Of a stretch of DNA of 64,000 nt, positions 7,698 through 17,535 are shown in pieces. The stretch spans positions 248,001 to 312,000 of the forward strand of contig NZ_JAGHRE010000004.1 in assembly GCF_017743935.1 (NCBI RefSeq), given 5' to 3'. This DNA is from Tropicibacter sp. R16_0. GTDB taxonomy: Bacteria; Pseudomonadota; Alphaproteobacteria; Rhodobacterales; Rhodobacteraceae. The translations under genes were made by a program, and so were the position numbers. Below the pieces are notes generated by a model, which worked only from the letters and a program-made list of their open reading frames with translations, made no database searches and had not been told where the DNA came from. Numbering within the stretch: position 1 is the first letter of the stretch; each line of letters opens with the position of its first letter.

Positions 7698-8486
7698 ATG
7701 CCCTTCACGCTGGCTACTTGGAACATAAACTCGGTGCGTCTACGCGAGCCGATCGTGCTGAAACTGCTCGAGGAAGAGGCGCCCGATGTGCTCTGCCTGC
7801 AAGAGTGCAAAAGCCCGGTGGACAAGATCCCGATGGAGGGGTTTGCCGCACTTGGTTACACCCACATGGTTGCGCGCGGGCAAAAGGGCTACAACGGCGT
7901 CGCCATCCTGTCGCGTATTCCGATGGTCGAGGCCGGAAGCAAGGATTTCGCTGACCTGGGCCATGCGCGCCATATCGCGGGCACGTTGGAAAATGGCGTC
8001 ACGGTTCACAACTTTTATGTGCCGGCAGGCGGCGATGTGCCGGATCGGGAAAAGAACGAAAAGTTCGGTCAGAAGCTCGACTACCTCACCGACATGCGCG
8101 ACTGGTTCAAATCGGAGCAGATGAAAAAGTCGATCATGGTGGGCGACCTGAATATTGCCCCGCGTGAGGACGACGTTTGGGATCACAAGAAACTGCTCAA
8201 AGTGGTCAGCCACACTCCGATTGAGGTTGAGCATCTGGCCGAGACGCAGGACGCAGGTGGTTGGGTCGACATAACCCGGCAGGATATTCCTGACGGTAAC
8301 CTGTACTCTTGGTGGTCCTATCGCGCCCGTGACTGGGACGCGGCCGACAAGGGCCGGCGGCTGGATCACATCTGGGCCACGGGGGACATCTCGAACGCGG
8401 GTCATTCCAGCCGTGTCTTGCGCGATGCGCGCGGTTGGGAAAAACCCAGCGATCATGCTCCGGTCTTTGCAACCTTTGATCTGTAA
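7698..8486 (+). CDS. xth: Exodeoxyribonuclease III / AP endonuclease
   Basis: A 262-residue member of the exonuclease III (Xth/Ape1) family, which cuts DNA at abasic sites in base-excision repair. Family motifs in order: LATWNINSVRLR (catalytic Asn), LCLQECK (metal-binding Glu), GYNGVAILSR, NFYVPAGGD, MVGDLNIAPREDDVWD (catalytic Asp/Asn), WWSYRARDWDAADKGRRLDHIW and the final SDHAPV histidine. All active-site residues are present and length is normal. Confidence 0.95.
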   Translation: MPFTLATWNINSVRLREPIVLKLLEEEAPDVLCLQECKSPVDKIPMEGFAALGYTHMVARGQKGYNGVAILSRIPMVEAGSKDFADLGHARHIAGTLENGVTVHNFYVPAGGDVPDREKNEKFGQKLDYLTDMRDWFKSEQMKKSIMVGDLNIAPREDDVWDHKKLLKVVSHTPIEVEHLAETQDAGGWVDITRQDIPDGNLYSWWSYRARDWDAADKGRRLDHIWATGDISNAGHSSRVLRDARGWEKPSDHAPVFATFDL

Positions 8487-8490
8487 CCGC

Positions 8491-8524
8491 GACGCCGCCT
8501 GTTTTTTCGGCAAACAGGCGCGTC
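8491..8524 (+). terminator. Hairpin after xth, possible weak terminator
   Basis: A 9-bp stem, CGCCTGTTT (8496-8504) with AAACAGGCG (8512-8520), is extended by four further pairs (8491-8494 with 8521-8524) across one bulged base. No T-tract follows, so it could be a Rho-assisted terminator or an mRNA 3'-end stabiliser rather than an intrinsic terminator. Confidence 0.4.
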
Positions 8525-8589
8525 CCCACTTGGTTTCCAGCGCATTGGGCTGCATATAAAGGCCAAGTTTGAACCCAAAGAGGCACGCC

Positions 8590-9507
8590 ATGGACATTCT
8601 CAACGGCGCAAGCGGCGCCCCCGCCGCGGATCTGATCAAAGATGGCTCTGAGGCCACATTCATGGCTGACGTGGTCGAAACCTCGCAAGAGGTGCCGGTC
8701 ATCGTCGATTTCTGGGCCCCCTGGTGTGGTCCTTGCAAGACGCTTGGGCCCATGCTCGAGGACGCCGTGACCGCCGCCAAAGGCGCGGTCAAGATGGTCA
8801 AGATCAACGTCGACGAGGCGCAGATGATTGCGGGTCAGCTGCAGATCCAGTCGATCCCGACGGTCTATGCGTTCTTCAAGGGCCAACCCGTTGACGGGTT
8901 CCAGGGCGCGCTGCCGGGGTCCGAAATCAAGGCGTTCATCGACCGGGTGATTGCGGCTGCAGGCGGTCAATCGCCGGGTGGTCAGCTGGACGAGGCGGTC
9001 GAAGCCGCCGAAGAGATGCTGAGCAATGGTGCCGCTGTGGATGCGGCGCAGACTTTTGCCGCCATCCTTGGCGAAGACCCAAATCACGCCGCCGCATACG
9101 GTGGCCTAGTGCGTGCGCATATCGCGCTGGATGATTTGGATCAGGCCGAGGCCATCCTGAATGGCGCCCCGGCCGAAATCTCGGATACGCCCGAGCTGGA
9201 AGCAGCGCACGCGCAGCTGGAACTGGCCAAACAGGCTGCGGATGCGGGCCCCGTGGCCGAGCTGAGCGCCACGGTCGAGGCTGAGCCGGACAACCACCAG
9301 GCCCGTTTTGATCTGGCGCTGGCGCTGCACGCAAATGGCAGCGTCGAAGAGGCGGTTGCGCAATTGTTGGAGCTTTTCCGTCGGGATCGCGAGTGGGACG
9401 ATGGCGCAGCCAAGACACAGCTCTTCACGATCTTTGATGCGCTCAAGCCCAATGATCCGGTGGTTTTGAACGGGCGGCGCAAGCTCAGCTCGATGATATT
9501 TGCCTAA
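8590..9507 (+). CDS. ybbN: Thioredoxin-TPR co-chaperone (YbbN/CnoX type)
   Basis: A 305-residue protein with an N-terminal thioredoxin fold (about residues 20-125) carrying an intact redox site FWAPWCGPCK (Cys46, Cys49), then an alanine-rich tetratricopeptide region (about 140-305: AAYGGLVRAHIALDDLDQAE, QARFDLALALHANGSVEEAV). This is the CnoX/YbbN architecture, a chaperedoxin that protects substrates and hands them to GroEL. The E. coli protein has lost the CxxC; this one keeps it, so oxidoreductase activity is expected. ATG 8590 has AGAGG upstream. The upstream in-frame start at 8569 is unlikely. Confidence 0.92.
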   Translation: MDILNGASGAPAADLIKDGSEATFMADVVETSQEVPVIVDFWAPWCGPCKTLGPMLEDAVTAAKGAVKMVKINVDEAQMIAGQLQIQSIPTVYAFFKGQPVDGFQGALPGSEIKAFIDRVIAAAGGQSPGGQLDEAVEAAEEMLSNGAAVDAAQTFAAILGEDPNHAAAYGGLVRAHIALDDLDQAEAILNGAPAEISDTPELEAAHAQLELAKQAADAGPVAELSATVEAEPDNHQARFDLALALHANGSVEEAVAQLLELFRRDREWDDGAAKTQLFTIFDALKPNDPVVLNGRRKLSSMIFA

Positions 9508-9533
9508 AAAAAAATCAGAGCTACTATCGGTAC

Positions 9534-10178
9534 ATGATGCAATCCGCCGATTTGCCGGACACGATCGCGGTGTTTCCACTGCCTGGGGCGCTCTTGTTGC
9601 CCCGGTCCCGGCTGCCACTTCATATCTTTGAGCCGCGGTATCTTCAGATGCTGAACGACGCGCTGAAGACGCCGCAACGTCTGATCGGGATGGTTCAACC
9701 GAACCCGTCGCCTGCGAGTTCGGACAAGCTGCACATGATCGGCTGTGCCGGTCGCGTGACGCAGTTCTCCGAGACAGAGGACGGCCGCTACATGATCACG
9801 CTGAGCGGCGTATCGCGGTTTCGGGTCAAGAGCGAGATCGAAGGATTCACACCCTATCGCCGCTGCCAGGTGTGCTGGAACGGGTTCGATCGCGATCTGG
9901 GGCGCAGCGAGGCTGACGAACGCTTTGACCGGCCCGAGTTTCTTGACCTGTTGCACCGATTCTTTTCGGCGCGGGATCTTTCGACAGATTGGGAAACGCT
10001 CAAGGATGCGGATGACGAATTGCTTGTGAATTCCCTGTCCATGTTGCTGGATTTCGACCCCGAAGAAAAGCAGGCGCTGCTTGAGGCACCTTGTTTGGCC
10101 ACGCGGCGCGAGACACTGGTGACATTGATCGAATTTGCCCTGCGAGGCGGAGATGGGAACGAGGAAACACTACAGTGA
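9534..10178 (+). CDS. Lon-protease substrate-binding-domain protein
   Basis: A 214-residue protein made of a single LON_substr_bdg domain, without the AAA+ or protease parts of Lon. Typical motifs are [27 protein letters not shown] at the start (residues ~7-35), [31 protein letters not shown] and [10 protein letters not shown]. Free-standing versions are common in alphaproteobacteria between ybbN and a Trm112 gene, as here. Its role in proteolysis or adaptor function is unproven. Two ATGs at 9534 and 9537 are possible. The stop overlaps the next start by four bases. Confidence 0.9.
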   Translation: MMQSADLPDTIAVFPLPGALLLPRSRLPLHIFEPRYLQMLNDALKTPQRLIGMVQPNPSPASSDKLHMIGCAGRVTQFSETEDGRYMITLSGVSRFRVKSEIEGFTPYRRCQVCWNGFDRDLGRSEADERFDRPEFLDLLHRFFSARDLSTDWETLKDADDELLVNSLSMLLDFDPEEKQALLEAPCLATRRETLVTLIEFALRGGDGNEETLQ

Positions 10179-10360
10179 GTGAACAGAACCAGGCGTTTGA
10201 CCGCCGCATGCTTGAAGTGCTGGTCTGCCCGATGAGCCAGACAACCTTGGAATATGATGCCGAGCGGCAAGAGTTGATCTCGAAATCCGCAGGGCTTGCC
10301 TATCCGATCCGCAACGGCATCCCGGTCATGTTGCAGGACGAGGCCCGCGAACTCGACTGA
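10175..10360 (+). CDS. Trm112 family protein
   Basis: A 61-residue zinc-ribbon-like Trm112 protein. The motif [16 protein letters not shown] and the later [13 protein letters not shown] are diagnostic. Eukaryotic Trm112 activates several methyltransferases; the bacterial role is open. Only one cysteine of the classical CPxCxG pair remains, as in many proteobacterial homologues. The GTG start at 10175 overlaps the preceding stop (GTGA), so it is co-translated with the Lon-domain gene. A 3' repeat element follows directly. Confidence 0.9.
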   Translation: MSEQNQAFDRRMLEVLVCPMSQTTLEYDAERQELISKSAGLAYPIRNGIPVMLQDEARELD

Positions 10361-10380
10361 CCGTGTTTTTTGCTCGGGGA

Positions 10381-10571
10381 GCTCCCGCACCCGAGCGATC
10401 CTGACTTTGTCAGCACCGCTAACGGCCTTGGGCCGGGCGCCTCGCTTGTCGCTCGGCGCGGTCCCGCTTGGGGCAGCTGTTTTACCACAAGACCAAACGC
10501 CGAGCGCAGCCAGGCCCGGCCCAACGGGATGAGGGCATCTTTGATGCCTGATCGACGGGCGGGAGAACCCC
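10381..10571 (+). repeat. Structured intergenic repeat, copy A
   Basis: The first of three related elements in this window. The left module holds CTCCCGC-CCCGAGC, the small palindrome CTGAC-TTT-GTCAG and GCTAACGGCCTTGGGCCGGGC. The right module holds CGCCGAGCG, GGCCCGGCCCAACGGG and GACGGGCGGGAG. TTGGGCCGGGC (10428-10438) is the exact reverse complement of GCCCGGCCCAA (10514-10524), and the outer CTCCCGC / GCGGGAG ends are also inverted, so the element can fold into a long hairpin. It lies between the 3' ends of the convergent Trm112 and ubiH-like genes. No transposase is present; it resembles a MITE/REP-like non-coding family. Confidence 0.85.
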
Positions 10572-10598
10572 CGAGATCCAAATACGCTGTATCGCGTT

Positions 10599-11825
10599 TT
10601 AGATCGCCCGGCCTTGCATCAATTTTGGCAAGTCTCCGGTCAAACCCGCGGCTTCGCGTACAAAGCCACGTCTGAGCCCCGGCAGTGATCCAATGATCCC
10701 CATGCCAATGTCCCGTCCCAGCCGCAAAAGCGGGTTGTCGTTGGAAAACAGCCTGTTGAACGTGTCTGTCGCCAAGGCCAGCGTGGCCGTGTCGAACCGT
10801 CGCCACTGTTGATACCGCTCCAGCACCAGTTGCGAGGCCATATCCTCACCCCGCCGACCGGCGAGTGTCAGCACCTCGGCCAAGGCTGCCACATCCCGCA
10901 AACCTGCGTTCAACCCTTGGCCTGCGATTGGGTGCATGCCGTGCGCCGCATCACCAACCAGCACCAGGCGGTCTCCAACAAACGAGTTCGCCACGGTCAG
11001 GTTCAGCGGATAAGTGAACCGGTCGCCAGCAAGTTTGATCTGCCCCAGAAAGTCTCCGAACCGTGGGCGCAGCACCTGAATATAGTCCTCTGGCTCCATC
11101 GCATTGATCCGATGGGCCATCTCGGTCCTTTCGCTCCAGACAATCGAGCTGCGGTTGCCTGTCAAAGGCAGGATGGCCAGTGGTCCGGGGGGCATGAAGA
11201 ACTGATGGGCAATGCCGTGATGCGGCAGTTCATGTTCGATGGCGCAGACCAGGGCCGTTTGGCCATAGTCCCAACCGGTTCGCTTGATGCCTGCGCGCGC
11301 GGCGGTGCCGCTTTTGCGACCATCACACCCCACCAGCAGCTTGCCTGTGACCTCGGCTCCATCGTCCAGTGTAACCGAAACACCGGCCTGCAACGCCTGT
11401 TGTGCAACCACCGATTTGCCGTTGATCTGAGTGATCATCGGATCAGCCGCCATCGCATCCATGAACGCGCGGCGCAGGTGGCGGTCCTCGACCATGTAGC
11501 CCATTGGCCCTTCTTCAAGTTCGGCATGGTCGAAATGCATGAAGAAGGGCGAGGGACCTGCACCTGCGTGCCCGTCCGTGACCTTGATCTCCAACATCGG
11601 TTGGGCGTGATCTTCGACAGCCTCCCAAACGCCGATTGCCTGCAACAGCCGCTGCGAGGCCAAGGCCAAGGCATAAGAGCGCCCGTCAAAGGCTGCATTC
11701 TTGCGTGTCTTGACCGGCAGTGCGTCGATCACGGTCACGCTATGCCCGGTTGCGGTCAGGGCCAAAGCCAATGCAGGGCCATTCAGACCGCCGCCAACAA
11801 TCACGATATCCGATGTCATATCCAT
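10599..11825 (-). CDS. UbiH/UbiF-family FAD-dependent hydroxylase
   Basis: A 408-residue flavin monooxygenase of the ubiquinone-ring hydroxylase family (aromatic-ring hydroxylation in ubiquinone synthesis). Motifs: N-terminal FAD fold IVIVGGGLNGPALALAL; FDGRSYALALASQRLL; the DG motif LVGCDGRKSGTA (about residue 165); the second FAD motif LVGDAAHGMHPIAGQGLN (about residue 290). Roseobacters usually carry one such enzyme of broad regiospecificity, so UbiH, UbiF or UbiI cannot be told apart by eye. Start ATG 11825 or 11819; neither has a strong ribosome-binding site. It is divergent from the amidase gene. Confidence 0.88.
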   Translation of the reverse strand: MDMTSDIVIVGGGLNGPALALALTATGHSVTVIDALPVKTRKNAAFDGRSYALALASQRLLQAIGVWEAVEDHAQPMLEIKVTDGHAGAGPSPFFMHFDHAELEEGPMGYMVEDRHLRRAFMDAMAADPMITQINGKSVVAQQALQAGVSVTLDDGAEVTGKLLVGCDGRKSGTAARAGIKRTGWDYGQTALVCAIEHELPHHGIAHQFFMPPGPLAILPLTGNRSSIVWSERTEMAHRINAMEPEDYIQVLRPRFGDFLGQIKLAGDRFTYPLNLTVANSFVGDRLVLVGDAAHGMHPIAGQGLNAGLRDVAALAEVLTLAGRRGEDMASQLVLERYQQWRRFDTATLALATDTFNRLFSNDNPLLRLGRDIGMGIIGSLPGLRRGFVREAAGLTGDLPKLMQGRAI

Positions 11826-11910
11826 GAGGTGCAATATGCGCAGCCTTTCGGGATTGTCCATGCGGAACGCTGTCGCTACCGTCGCACCCAAAGCAGTTGG
11901 GGAGGACGAG

Positions 11911-13239
11911 ATGGGCGACTGGTTGAAGATGACGGCAAGTGATCTGGGGCGTGGGATTGCTGCGGGCGAGATTGATCCGGTTGAGTTGACGCAAACCTAT
12001 CTGGACGCCATCGATGCGCACCCTCTGCGAGACCGGATCTATGCGCGCGTAACCCATGATCGCGCGCTGGCCGAGGCGAAAGCGGCCGCAGAACGTGCCA
12101 AAGTGGGCCGCCGACTATCTCTTTTGGATGGTGTGCCGATCAGCTGGAAAGACCTGTTCGATACGGCTGGTGTCGGAACCGAAGCCGGATCCGCTTTGCT
12201 CAAGGGGCGCGTGCCCGATGCGGATGCGCTTGTGCTCAAGAACGCAACTGCGGCCGGATCGGTCTGCTTGGGCAAGACGCATATGTCTGAGCTGGCGTTT
12301 TCCGGCTTGGGCTATAACCCGATCACCGCAACGCCGCCTTGTGTGCACGATGAAGCTGCGGTGCCCGGCGGATCATCGTCCGGGGCAGGGGCCTCGGTCG
12401 CGTTTGACCTTGCGGCCTGCGGAATTGGCTCGGACACAGGCGGTTCGGTGCGCATTCCGTCGGCTTGGAACGACCTGGTGGGGCTAAAGACCACGTCGGG
12501 GCGCGTTAGCCTGGAAGGTGTTGTGCCGCTTTGTCTGCGGTTCGACACAGTCGGCCCGCTCGCCCGCTCGGTCGAGGATGCAGCGCAGATGCTGGCCATG
12601 CTCGAAGGCGGGGTGCCTGCGGACTTGCGCGGTGCGTCGCTCGATGGGCGCCGCTTTGCGGTTCTCAAGACTGTGGCTTTGGACGATCTGCGCGATGCCC
12701 CTGGCCAGGCGTTCGATGATGCTGTGCGCCGGTTGGAGGCTGCTGGAGCCACCATTGACACGATCGAGGTGCCGGAAGTGGAGCAGGCGATGGCGTTGAC
12801 GGGCGCGCTTTACACGGCCGAGGCTTATGGCCTGTGGCGCGATGTGATCGAGGCCAACCCCGATGCGATGTTCTCGGAAATTCGGGAACGGTTCCAGGCG
12901 GGGCGCAACTTTTCGGGGCCGGACTATGTGGCGGCGTGGGCGGCTTTGGAAAGCTGTCGCGCGGCTTGGGATGCGGCTGTTGCAGGCTATGACGCGGTTC
13001 TGGCGCCGACCTCTCCGATTCTGCCACCGAATCTGGCGCGGTTGGAAAGTGACCATGACTATTACGTCACCGAAAACTTACTTGCGCTCAGAAATACGCG
13101 CATCGGCAATTTGATGGGGCTTTCGGCACTGACGTTGCCCACCGGCACGCCGAGCTGCGGTATCATGCTGATGGGTCTGCCCGACTGCGAAGAGGCGCTG
13201 CTGCGGGTCGGTGCGGCGGCCGAGGCAGCGCTGACCTGA
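11911..13239 (+). CDS. Amidase-signature family amidase
   Basis: A 442-residue amidase-signature enzyme that hydrolyses a C-N amide bond, substrate unknown. The Ser-cisSer-Lys triad is intact: Lys80 in VPISWKDLFD, the cis-serine in PGGSSSGAGAS, and nucleophile Ser179 in GSDTGGSVRIPSA. It resembles GatA but lacks partner gatB/gatC nearby and is annotated in relatives only as amidase, so it is not the tRNA amidotransferase. ATG 11911 has GGAGG seven bases upstream and is much better than earlier in-frame starts. Confidence 0.92.
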   Translation: MGDWLKMTASDLGRGIAAGEIDPVELTQTYLDAIDAHPLRDRIYARVTHDRALAEAKAAAERAKVGRRLSLLDGVPISWKDLFDTAGVGTEAGSALLKGRVPDADALVLKNATAAGSVCLGKTHMSELAFSGLGYNPITATPPCVHDEAAVPGGSSSGAGASVAFDLAACGIGSDTGGSVRIPSAWNDLVGLKTTSGRVSLEGVVPLCLRFDTVGPLARSVEDAAQMLAMLEGGVPADLRGASLDGRRFAVLKTVALDDLRDAPGQAFDDAVRRLEAAGATIDTIEVPEVEQAMALTGALYTAEAYGLWRDVIEANPDAMFSEIRERFQAGRNFSGPDYVAAWAALESCRAAWDAAVAGYDAVLAPTSPILPPNLARLESDHDYYVTENLLALRNTRIGNLMGLSALTLPTGTPSCGIMLMGLPDCEEALLRVGAAAEAALT

Positions 13240-13347
13240 ATGCCACAATTGCCAATCACGGCAATGCTTTGTCTGGACGAAGCGGGGTGTGATCTGTAAT
13301 TTGGTCTCAAACGGGGCGCGAATGATCCCGGTACTGAGGCAGTTGAG

Positions 13348-14529
13348 ATGAATTTCCCCGAGCGGTTTTCGAACCTTCCGGCTTATGCATTCCCGCGTCT
13401 GCGCGCGTTGCTCGATCATCATGATCCGGGTGGCGATGTCGTGCATATGACTATTGGCGAGCCCAAACATGATTTCCCGCAGTGGGTGACGGATGTCATC
13501 ATTGAAAACGCTGCCGGGTTCCGGGGTTACCCCGACAACAACGGCATGCCCGAGTTGCGTGGTGCAATCGCGGATTGGATCGGGCGTCGGTATGGCGTGC
13601 AGATGGACGCGGACAGCCAGGTGATGGCGCTGAACGGCACGCGCGAGGGGCTGTATAACGCGGCCATGGCGCTGTGTCCCGAGACAAAGAACGGCCAAAA
13701 GCCGGTCATCCTGTGCCCGAACCCGTTCTATCAGGTCTACATGGTTGCAGCGCTGTCCGTTGCGGCCGAGCCGGTTTTTGTGCCTGCGACAGCGGCCACC
13801 GGTCATCTGCCCGACTACGCAGGCTTACCTGACGAGGTGCTCAACCGCACCACTGCGGCCTATATCTGTTCGCCGGCGAACCCACAGGGCGCGGTGGCAA
13901 GCCGCGACTATTGGGTGGAACTGATCGCGCTGGCCGAACGGTTCGATTTTCGCATTTTTGCGGACGAATGTTATTCCGAGATCTACCGCGACGAAGCTCC
14001 GGTGGGCATCCTGACCGTCGCGCAAGAGGTTGGGGCTGATCCCGAACGGATCACGCTGTTCAACTCTCTGTCGAAGCGGTCAAACCTTGCTGGTTTGCGG
14101 TCCGGTCTGATTGCAGGCGGGCCCGAGACGATCGCAAGGGTCAAGCAGTTGCGCGCCTATTCGGGTGCGCCGCTGCCGATGCCGTTGCAGATGGCAGCGG
14201 CACGGGTTTGGGCGGATGAGGCACACGTCGCGGAAAACCGCCGCCTCTATCAGGAGAAATACGCCATCGCCGATCAGGTCATGGCCGGAGTGCAGGGCTA
14301 TCAATCGCCCGAAGCGGGCTTCTTCCTTTGGTTGCCTGTTGATGATGGTGAGCAGGCGGCGTTGCAGCTGTGGCAACAGACAGGCGTGCGGGTGCTGCCC
14401 GGTGCTTATCTGGCGCAAGGCGAACCGGGGCAAAACCCGGGCGAGGCATATATTCGGGTCGCAATGGTGGCCCCAAAAACAGAATTGCAGCGCGGGTTGG
14501 AAACACTTCGCGACTGCATTTACGGATGA
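13348..14529 (+). CDS. Class I/II PLP aminotransferase (DapC-like)
   Basis: A 393-residue fold-type I aminotransferase. PLP lysine is at residue 243 in NSLSKRSNLAGLRSG; other motifs are MTIGEPKHDFP, GYPDNNGMPELR, NPFYQVY, SPANPQGAV and FADECYSEIY. The SLSKRSN lysine motif is typical of N-succinyl-diaminopimelate aminotransferase (DapC, lysine/peptidoglycan precursor synthesis), which I favour. A broad aspartate/alanine aminotransferase remains possible. It ends 15 bases before ftsK on the same strand. Confidence 0.88.
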   Translation: MNFPERFSNLPAYAFPRLRALLDHHDPGGDVVHMTIGEPKHDFPQWVTDVIIENAAGFRGYPDNNGMPELRGAIADWIGRRYGVQMDADSQVMALNGTREGLYNAAMALCPETKNGQKPVILCPNPFYQVYMVAALSVAAEPVFVPATAATGHLPDYAGLPDEVLNRTTAAYICSPANPQGAVASRDYWVELIALAERFDFRIFADECYSEIYRDEAPVGILTVAQEVGADPERITLFNSLSKRSNLAGLRSGLIAGGPETIARVKQLRAYSGAPLPMPLQMAAARVWADEAHVAENRRLYQEKYAIADQVMAGVQGYQSPEAGFFLWLPVDDGEQAALQLWQQTGVRVLPGAYLAQGEPGQNPGEAYIRVAMVAPKTELQRGLETLRDCIYG

Positions 14530-14544
14530 GGTTCGAGGGTAGGC

Positions 14545-17493
14545 ATGGCATCATATAACGCACGCGGTCGCGATCCGTTGTTGGACAGCAACATGCAGGC
14601 AGCCATTGAAAGGCGCGGCAAAGAGCTGGCAGGGATCGTTCTGGTTCTGGTCGGATTGGCCTTTGCCGCGATGCTTGGGTCGTACACGCCCGAAGATCCC
14701 AATTGGATGGTGTCCACGGACGCGCCGATCCAGAACTGGATGGGCCGCATGGGTGCCTGGATTGCCGGCGTTCTGATGCTGATCATGGGTATGGCCAGTT
14801 GGGGCATTCCCGTCTTTGCCATTGCTTGGGGCCTGCGACTGGCGCTGCATCGGGGTGAGGATCGGTTCTTCTGGCCGCTGGTTCTGTCGCCCTTCTGGCT
14901 GGTGACCATTGCCATCTACGCTGCCTCTCTGACCCCAAGCGACGAGTGGTTGGCGACGCACCAATACAGCTTGGGTGGCGCTGGCGGCGACTTTTTCCTG
15001 AGTGTCTTCCTGCTGCTTTTGCCTGTTGGCTTGCATTTCCTGGTCAAGATCGTGTCGATCCTGGCGGCGATTGCCATGGTCTCCATGGGCATTTTTGTGC
15101 TGGGTTTCAGCCGCAGCGATGTACGGTTCGGTCTGCGCCGGTTCATGATCGGCATCATCATGGCCTATGGCGCGGTGATGACGTTGCTGGGGCAGGGGGC
15201 GTCCGCCACCGTTCATGCAGCCCGCGAACGCCAGGCCCTGCGCGCGGAACGGAAGGAAGCTGCCCGTCTGGCTGCAGAACAAGCTGCCCTTGCTGCGCAA
15301 GCAGCCGAGGCCGAGGCTGTGATCGAGCCTGAACCCTATGTGGAGCCGGAACCCGCACCCGCTCCTGCAGCCGAGCCCAAGGGCGGGTTGCTGTCGCGCA
15401 TGCCCAGCCTGATCCGTCGACCCGAACCGATGCCGGAACCCGAGCTGGTCGAGCCGCAGCCCGTTGCGGGTGATCAAGCCATGCCGGGGGACGACCGGAT
15501 CAAGTCCAAGATTGCTCAGGTGGTGCGCAACCGTAAAGAAGCCGCTGGCGTTGTTCCGCCGCAGCCAGACCCTGCACGCCCACTGACCAAAGGTCGGGGC
15601 CGTGGGCCGGATCCGCTGGTTCTGGACCCGACAGCAGGTGGCAATTTCCCAGCCGAGCCGCCGCTGACAGCGTCGCAAGCGGTTGCTCCGCAAGTTCAAA
15701 CTCAACCGGTGCAGTCGCAACCGGTGTTCGTTGAAGAACCTGCACCGCAGCTGGTGCCAGAAGACTACGTGCCGATGGACTATACGGCCGAGATCGGGCC
15801 TGCGCCGGTTCCGCAACCCGGACCTGCGCCTCAGCCCGCGCCGATCGCGGCACCCATCCCTGTGGCTCAACCCCGCAAGGCGGTGGTCGAACAGCCAACA
15901 CGCAAAGCGCCACAACCGTCACGCCGCGCACAGGCCGAAGCACAGCCCACTCTGGCATTTGAAGAGGCCGCGACCCAGTTCGAACTGCCGCCGCTCAGCC
16001 TGTTGGAAAACCCGGTTGAGATTCAGCGCCATCATCTGAGCGATGAGGCATTGGAAGAAAACGCGCGGATGCTGGAAAACGTGCTGGACGACTATGGCGT
16101 CAAGGGCGAGATCGTGAGTGTTCGTCCCGGCCCCGTCGTCACGATGTACGAACTGGAGCCTGCGCCCGGCCTGAAAGCAAGCCGTGTCATCGGCTTGGCC
16201 GACGACATCGCGCGGTCCATGTCAGCCTTGTCGGCGCGTGTGTCGACCGTGCCGGGTCGTTCGGTGATCGGCATCGAACTGCCCAATGAGAACCGGGAAA
16301 AGGTCGTTCTGCGCGAAATTCTTGCGTCTCGCGACTTCGGCGACAGCAACATGAGCTTGCCGCTGGCCCTGGGTAAGAACATCGGGGGTGACTCGGTTGT
16401 CGCGAACCTGGCCAAGATGCCCCACCTGCTGATTGCAGGGACCACCGGTTCGGGTAAGTCGGTCGCGATCAACACCATGATCCTGTCGCTTTTGTATAAG
16501 CTGACACCGGATGAATGCCGCTTGATCATGATCGATCCCAAGATGCTGGAACTCAGCGTCTATGACGGTATCCCGCATCTGTTGTCGCCGGTTGTGACAG
16601 ATCCGAAAAAGGCGGTTGTGGCGTTGAAATGGACCGTGGGCGAGATGGAAGATCGCTATCGCAAGATGTCCAAGATGGGTGTCCGCAACATCGAAGGCTA
16701 CAATGGCCGCGTCCGCGAGGCGTTGGCCAAGGGCGAGATGTTCTCCCGCACCGTCCAGACCGGATTTGATGATGACACCGGCGAACCCGTGTTCGAGACG
16801 GAAGAGTTCGAACCCAAGGCGCTGCCCTATATCGTCGTCATCGTCGACGAGATGGCCGACCTGATGATGGTCGCAGGTAAAGAGATTGAGGCCTGCATTC
16901 AACGTCTGGCTCAGATGGCGCGTGCGTCCGGTATCCACCTGATCATGGCAACGCAGCGTCCGTCGGTGGACGTTATTACTGGTACGATCAAGGCAAACTT
17001 CCCCACCCGGATTTCGTTCCAGGTAACATCGAAAGTGGACAGCCGCACCATCCTGGGTGAAATGGGCGCTGAACAACTGCTGGGCATGGGCGATATGCTC
17101 TACATGGCGGGCGGCGCAAAGATCACTCGCTGCCATGGTCCATTTGTCTCTGATGAAGAGGTCGAAGAGATCGTCAACCACCTCAAGGCCTTTGGCCCGC
17201 CCGAATACATGAGCGGCGTTGTTGATGGTCCGGATGACGAAAAGGCCGACAACATCGACGCAGTTCTGGGTCTGAACACAGGCGGGAATACCAATGGCGA
17301 AGACGCACTGTACGACTCTGCGGTGGCCATCGTGATCAAAGACCGCAAATGCTCGACATCCTATATCCAGCGCAAGCTGGCGATCGGCTACAACAAAGCC
17401 GCGCGTCTGGTCGAGCAGATGGAGGAAGAGGGCCTGGTCTCGCCTGCCAACCACGTTGGTAAACGTGAAATCCTGGTGCCCGAACAACAATAA
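14545..17493 (+). CDS. ftsK: DNA translocase FtsK
   Basis: A 982-residue septum-anchored DNA pump for chromosome segregation and dimer resolution. The N-terminal ~190 residues hold four membrane segments ([57 protein letters not shown] and following). A Pro/Ala/Glu-rich linker follows to about residue 480. The motor has Walker [16 protein letters not shown] (about 632) and Walker [15 protein letters not shown], with [12 protein letters not shown]. The C-terminal gamma winged helix (about 915-982, [25 protein letters not shown]) reads KOPS sequences. Full-length. Confidence 0.97.
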   Translation: MASYNARGRDPLLDSNMQAAIERRGKELAGIVLVLVGLAFAAMLGSYTPEDPNWMVSTDAPIQNWMGRMGAWIAGVLMLIMGMASWGIPVFAIAWGLRLALHRGEDRFFWPLVLSPFWLVTIAIYAASLTPSDEWLATHQYSLGGAGGDFFLSVFLLLLPVGLHFLVKIVSILAAIAMVSMGIFVLGFSRSDVRFGLRRFMIGIIMAYGAVMTLLGQGASATVHAARERQALRAERKEAARLAAEQAALAAQAAEAEAVIEPEPYVEPEPAPAPAAEPKGGLLSRMPSLIRRPEPMPEPELVEPQPVAGDQAMPGDDRIKSKIAQVVRNRKEAAGVVPPQPDPARPLTKGRGRGPDPLVLDPTAGGNFPAEPPLTASQAVAPQVQTQPVQSQPVFVEEPAPQLVPEDYVPMDYTAEIGPAPVPQPGPAPQPAPIAAPIPVAQPRKAVVEQPTRKAPQPSRRAQAEAQPTLAFEEAATQFELPPLSLLENPVEIQRHHLSDEALEENARMLENVLDDYGVKGEIVSVRPGPVVTMYELEPAPGLKASRVIGLADDIARSMSALSARVSTVPGRSVIGIELPNENREKVVLREILASRDFGDSNMSLPLALGKNIGGDSVVANLAKMPHLLIAGTTGSGKSVAINTMILSLLYKLTPDECRLIMIDPKMLELSVYDGIPHLLSPVVTDPKKAVVALKWTVGEMEDRYRKMSKMGVRNIEGYNGRVREALAKGEMFSRTVQTGFDDDTGEPVFETEEFEPKALPYIVVIVDEMADLMMVAGKEIEACIQRLAQMARASGIHLIMATQRPSVDVITGTIKANFPTRISFQVTSKVDSRTILGEMGAEQLLGMGDMLYMAGGAKITRCHGPFVSDEEVEEIVNHLKAFGPPEYMSGVVDGPDDEKADNIDAVLGLNTGGNTNGEDALYDSAVAIVIKDRKCSTSYIQRKLAIGYNKAARLVEQMEEEGLVSPANHVGKREILVPEQQ

Positions 17494-17535
17494 GTTCGGG
17501 CTTTTATTCCGGTCTGGGGTGCTTATCTAGGGATC

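Noticed and set aside
10418-10530. Integron attC-like reading of the repeat (GCTAAC ... CAACGGG)
   Set aside because: attC sites need AAC on one side and GTT on the other; here both ends show AAC on the same strand, and no integrase or cassette is nearby.
10300-10806. Open frames inside and across repeat copy A (and similar ones at 39463-39906 and 51405-51689)
   Set aside because: The shared peptide (RPLAVLTxSGSLGxGS) is only the repeat translated; it is conserved as DNA in either orientation, not as protein.
16222-17490. 422-codon minus-strand frame over ftsK
   Set aside because: Complementary shadow of the FtsK motor domain.
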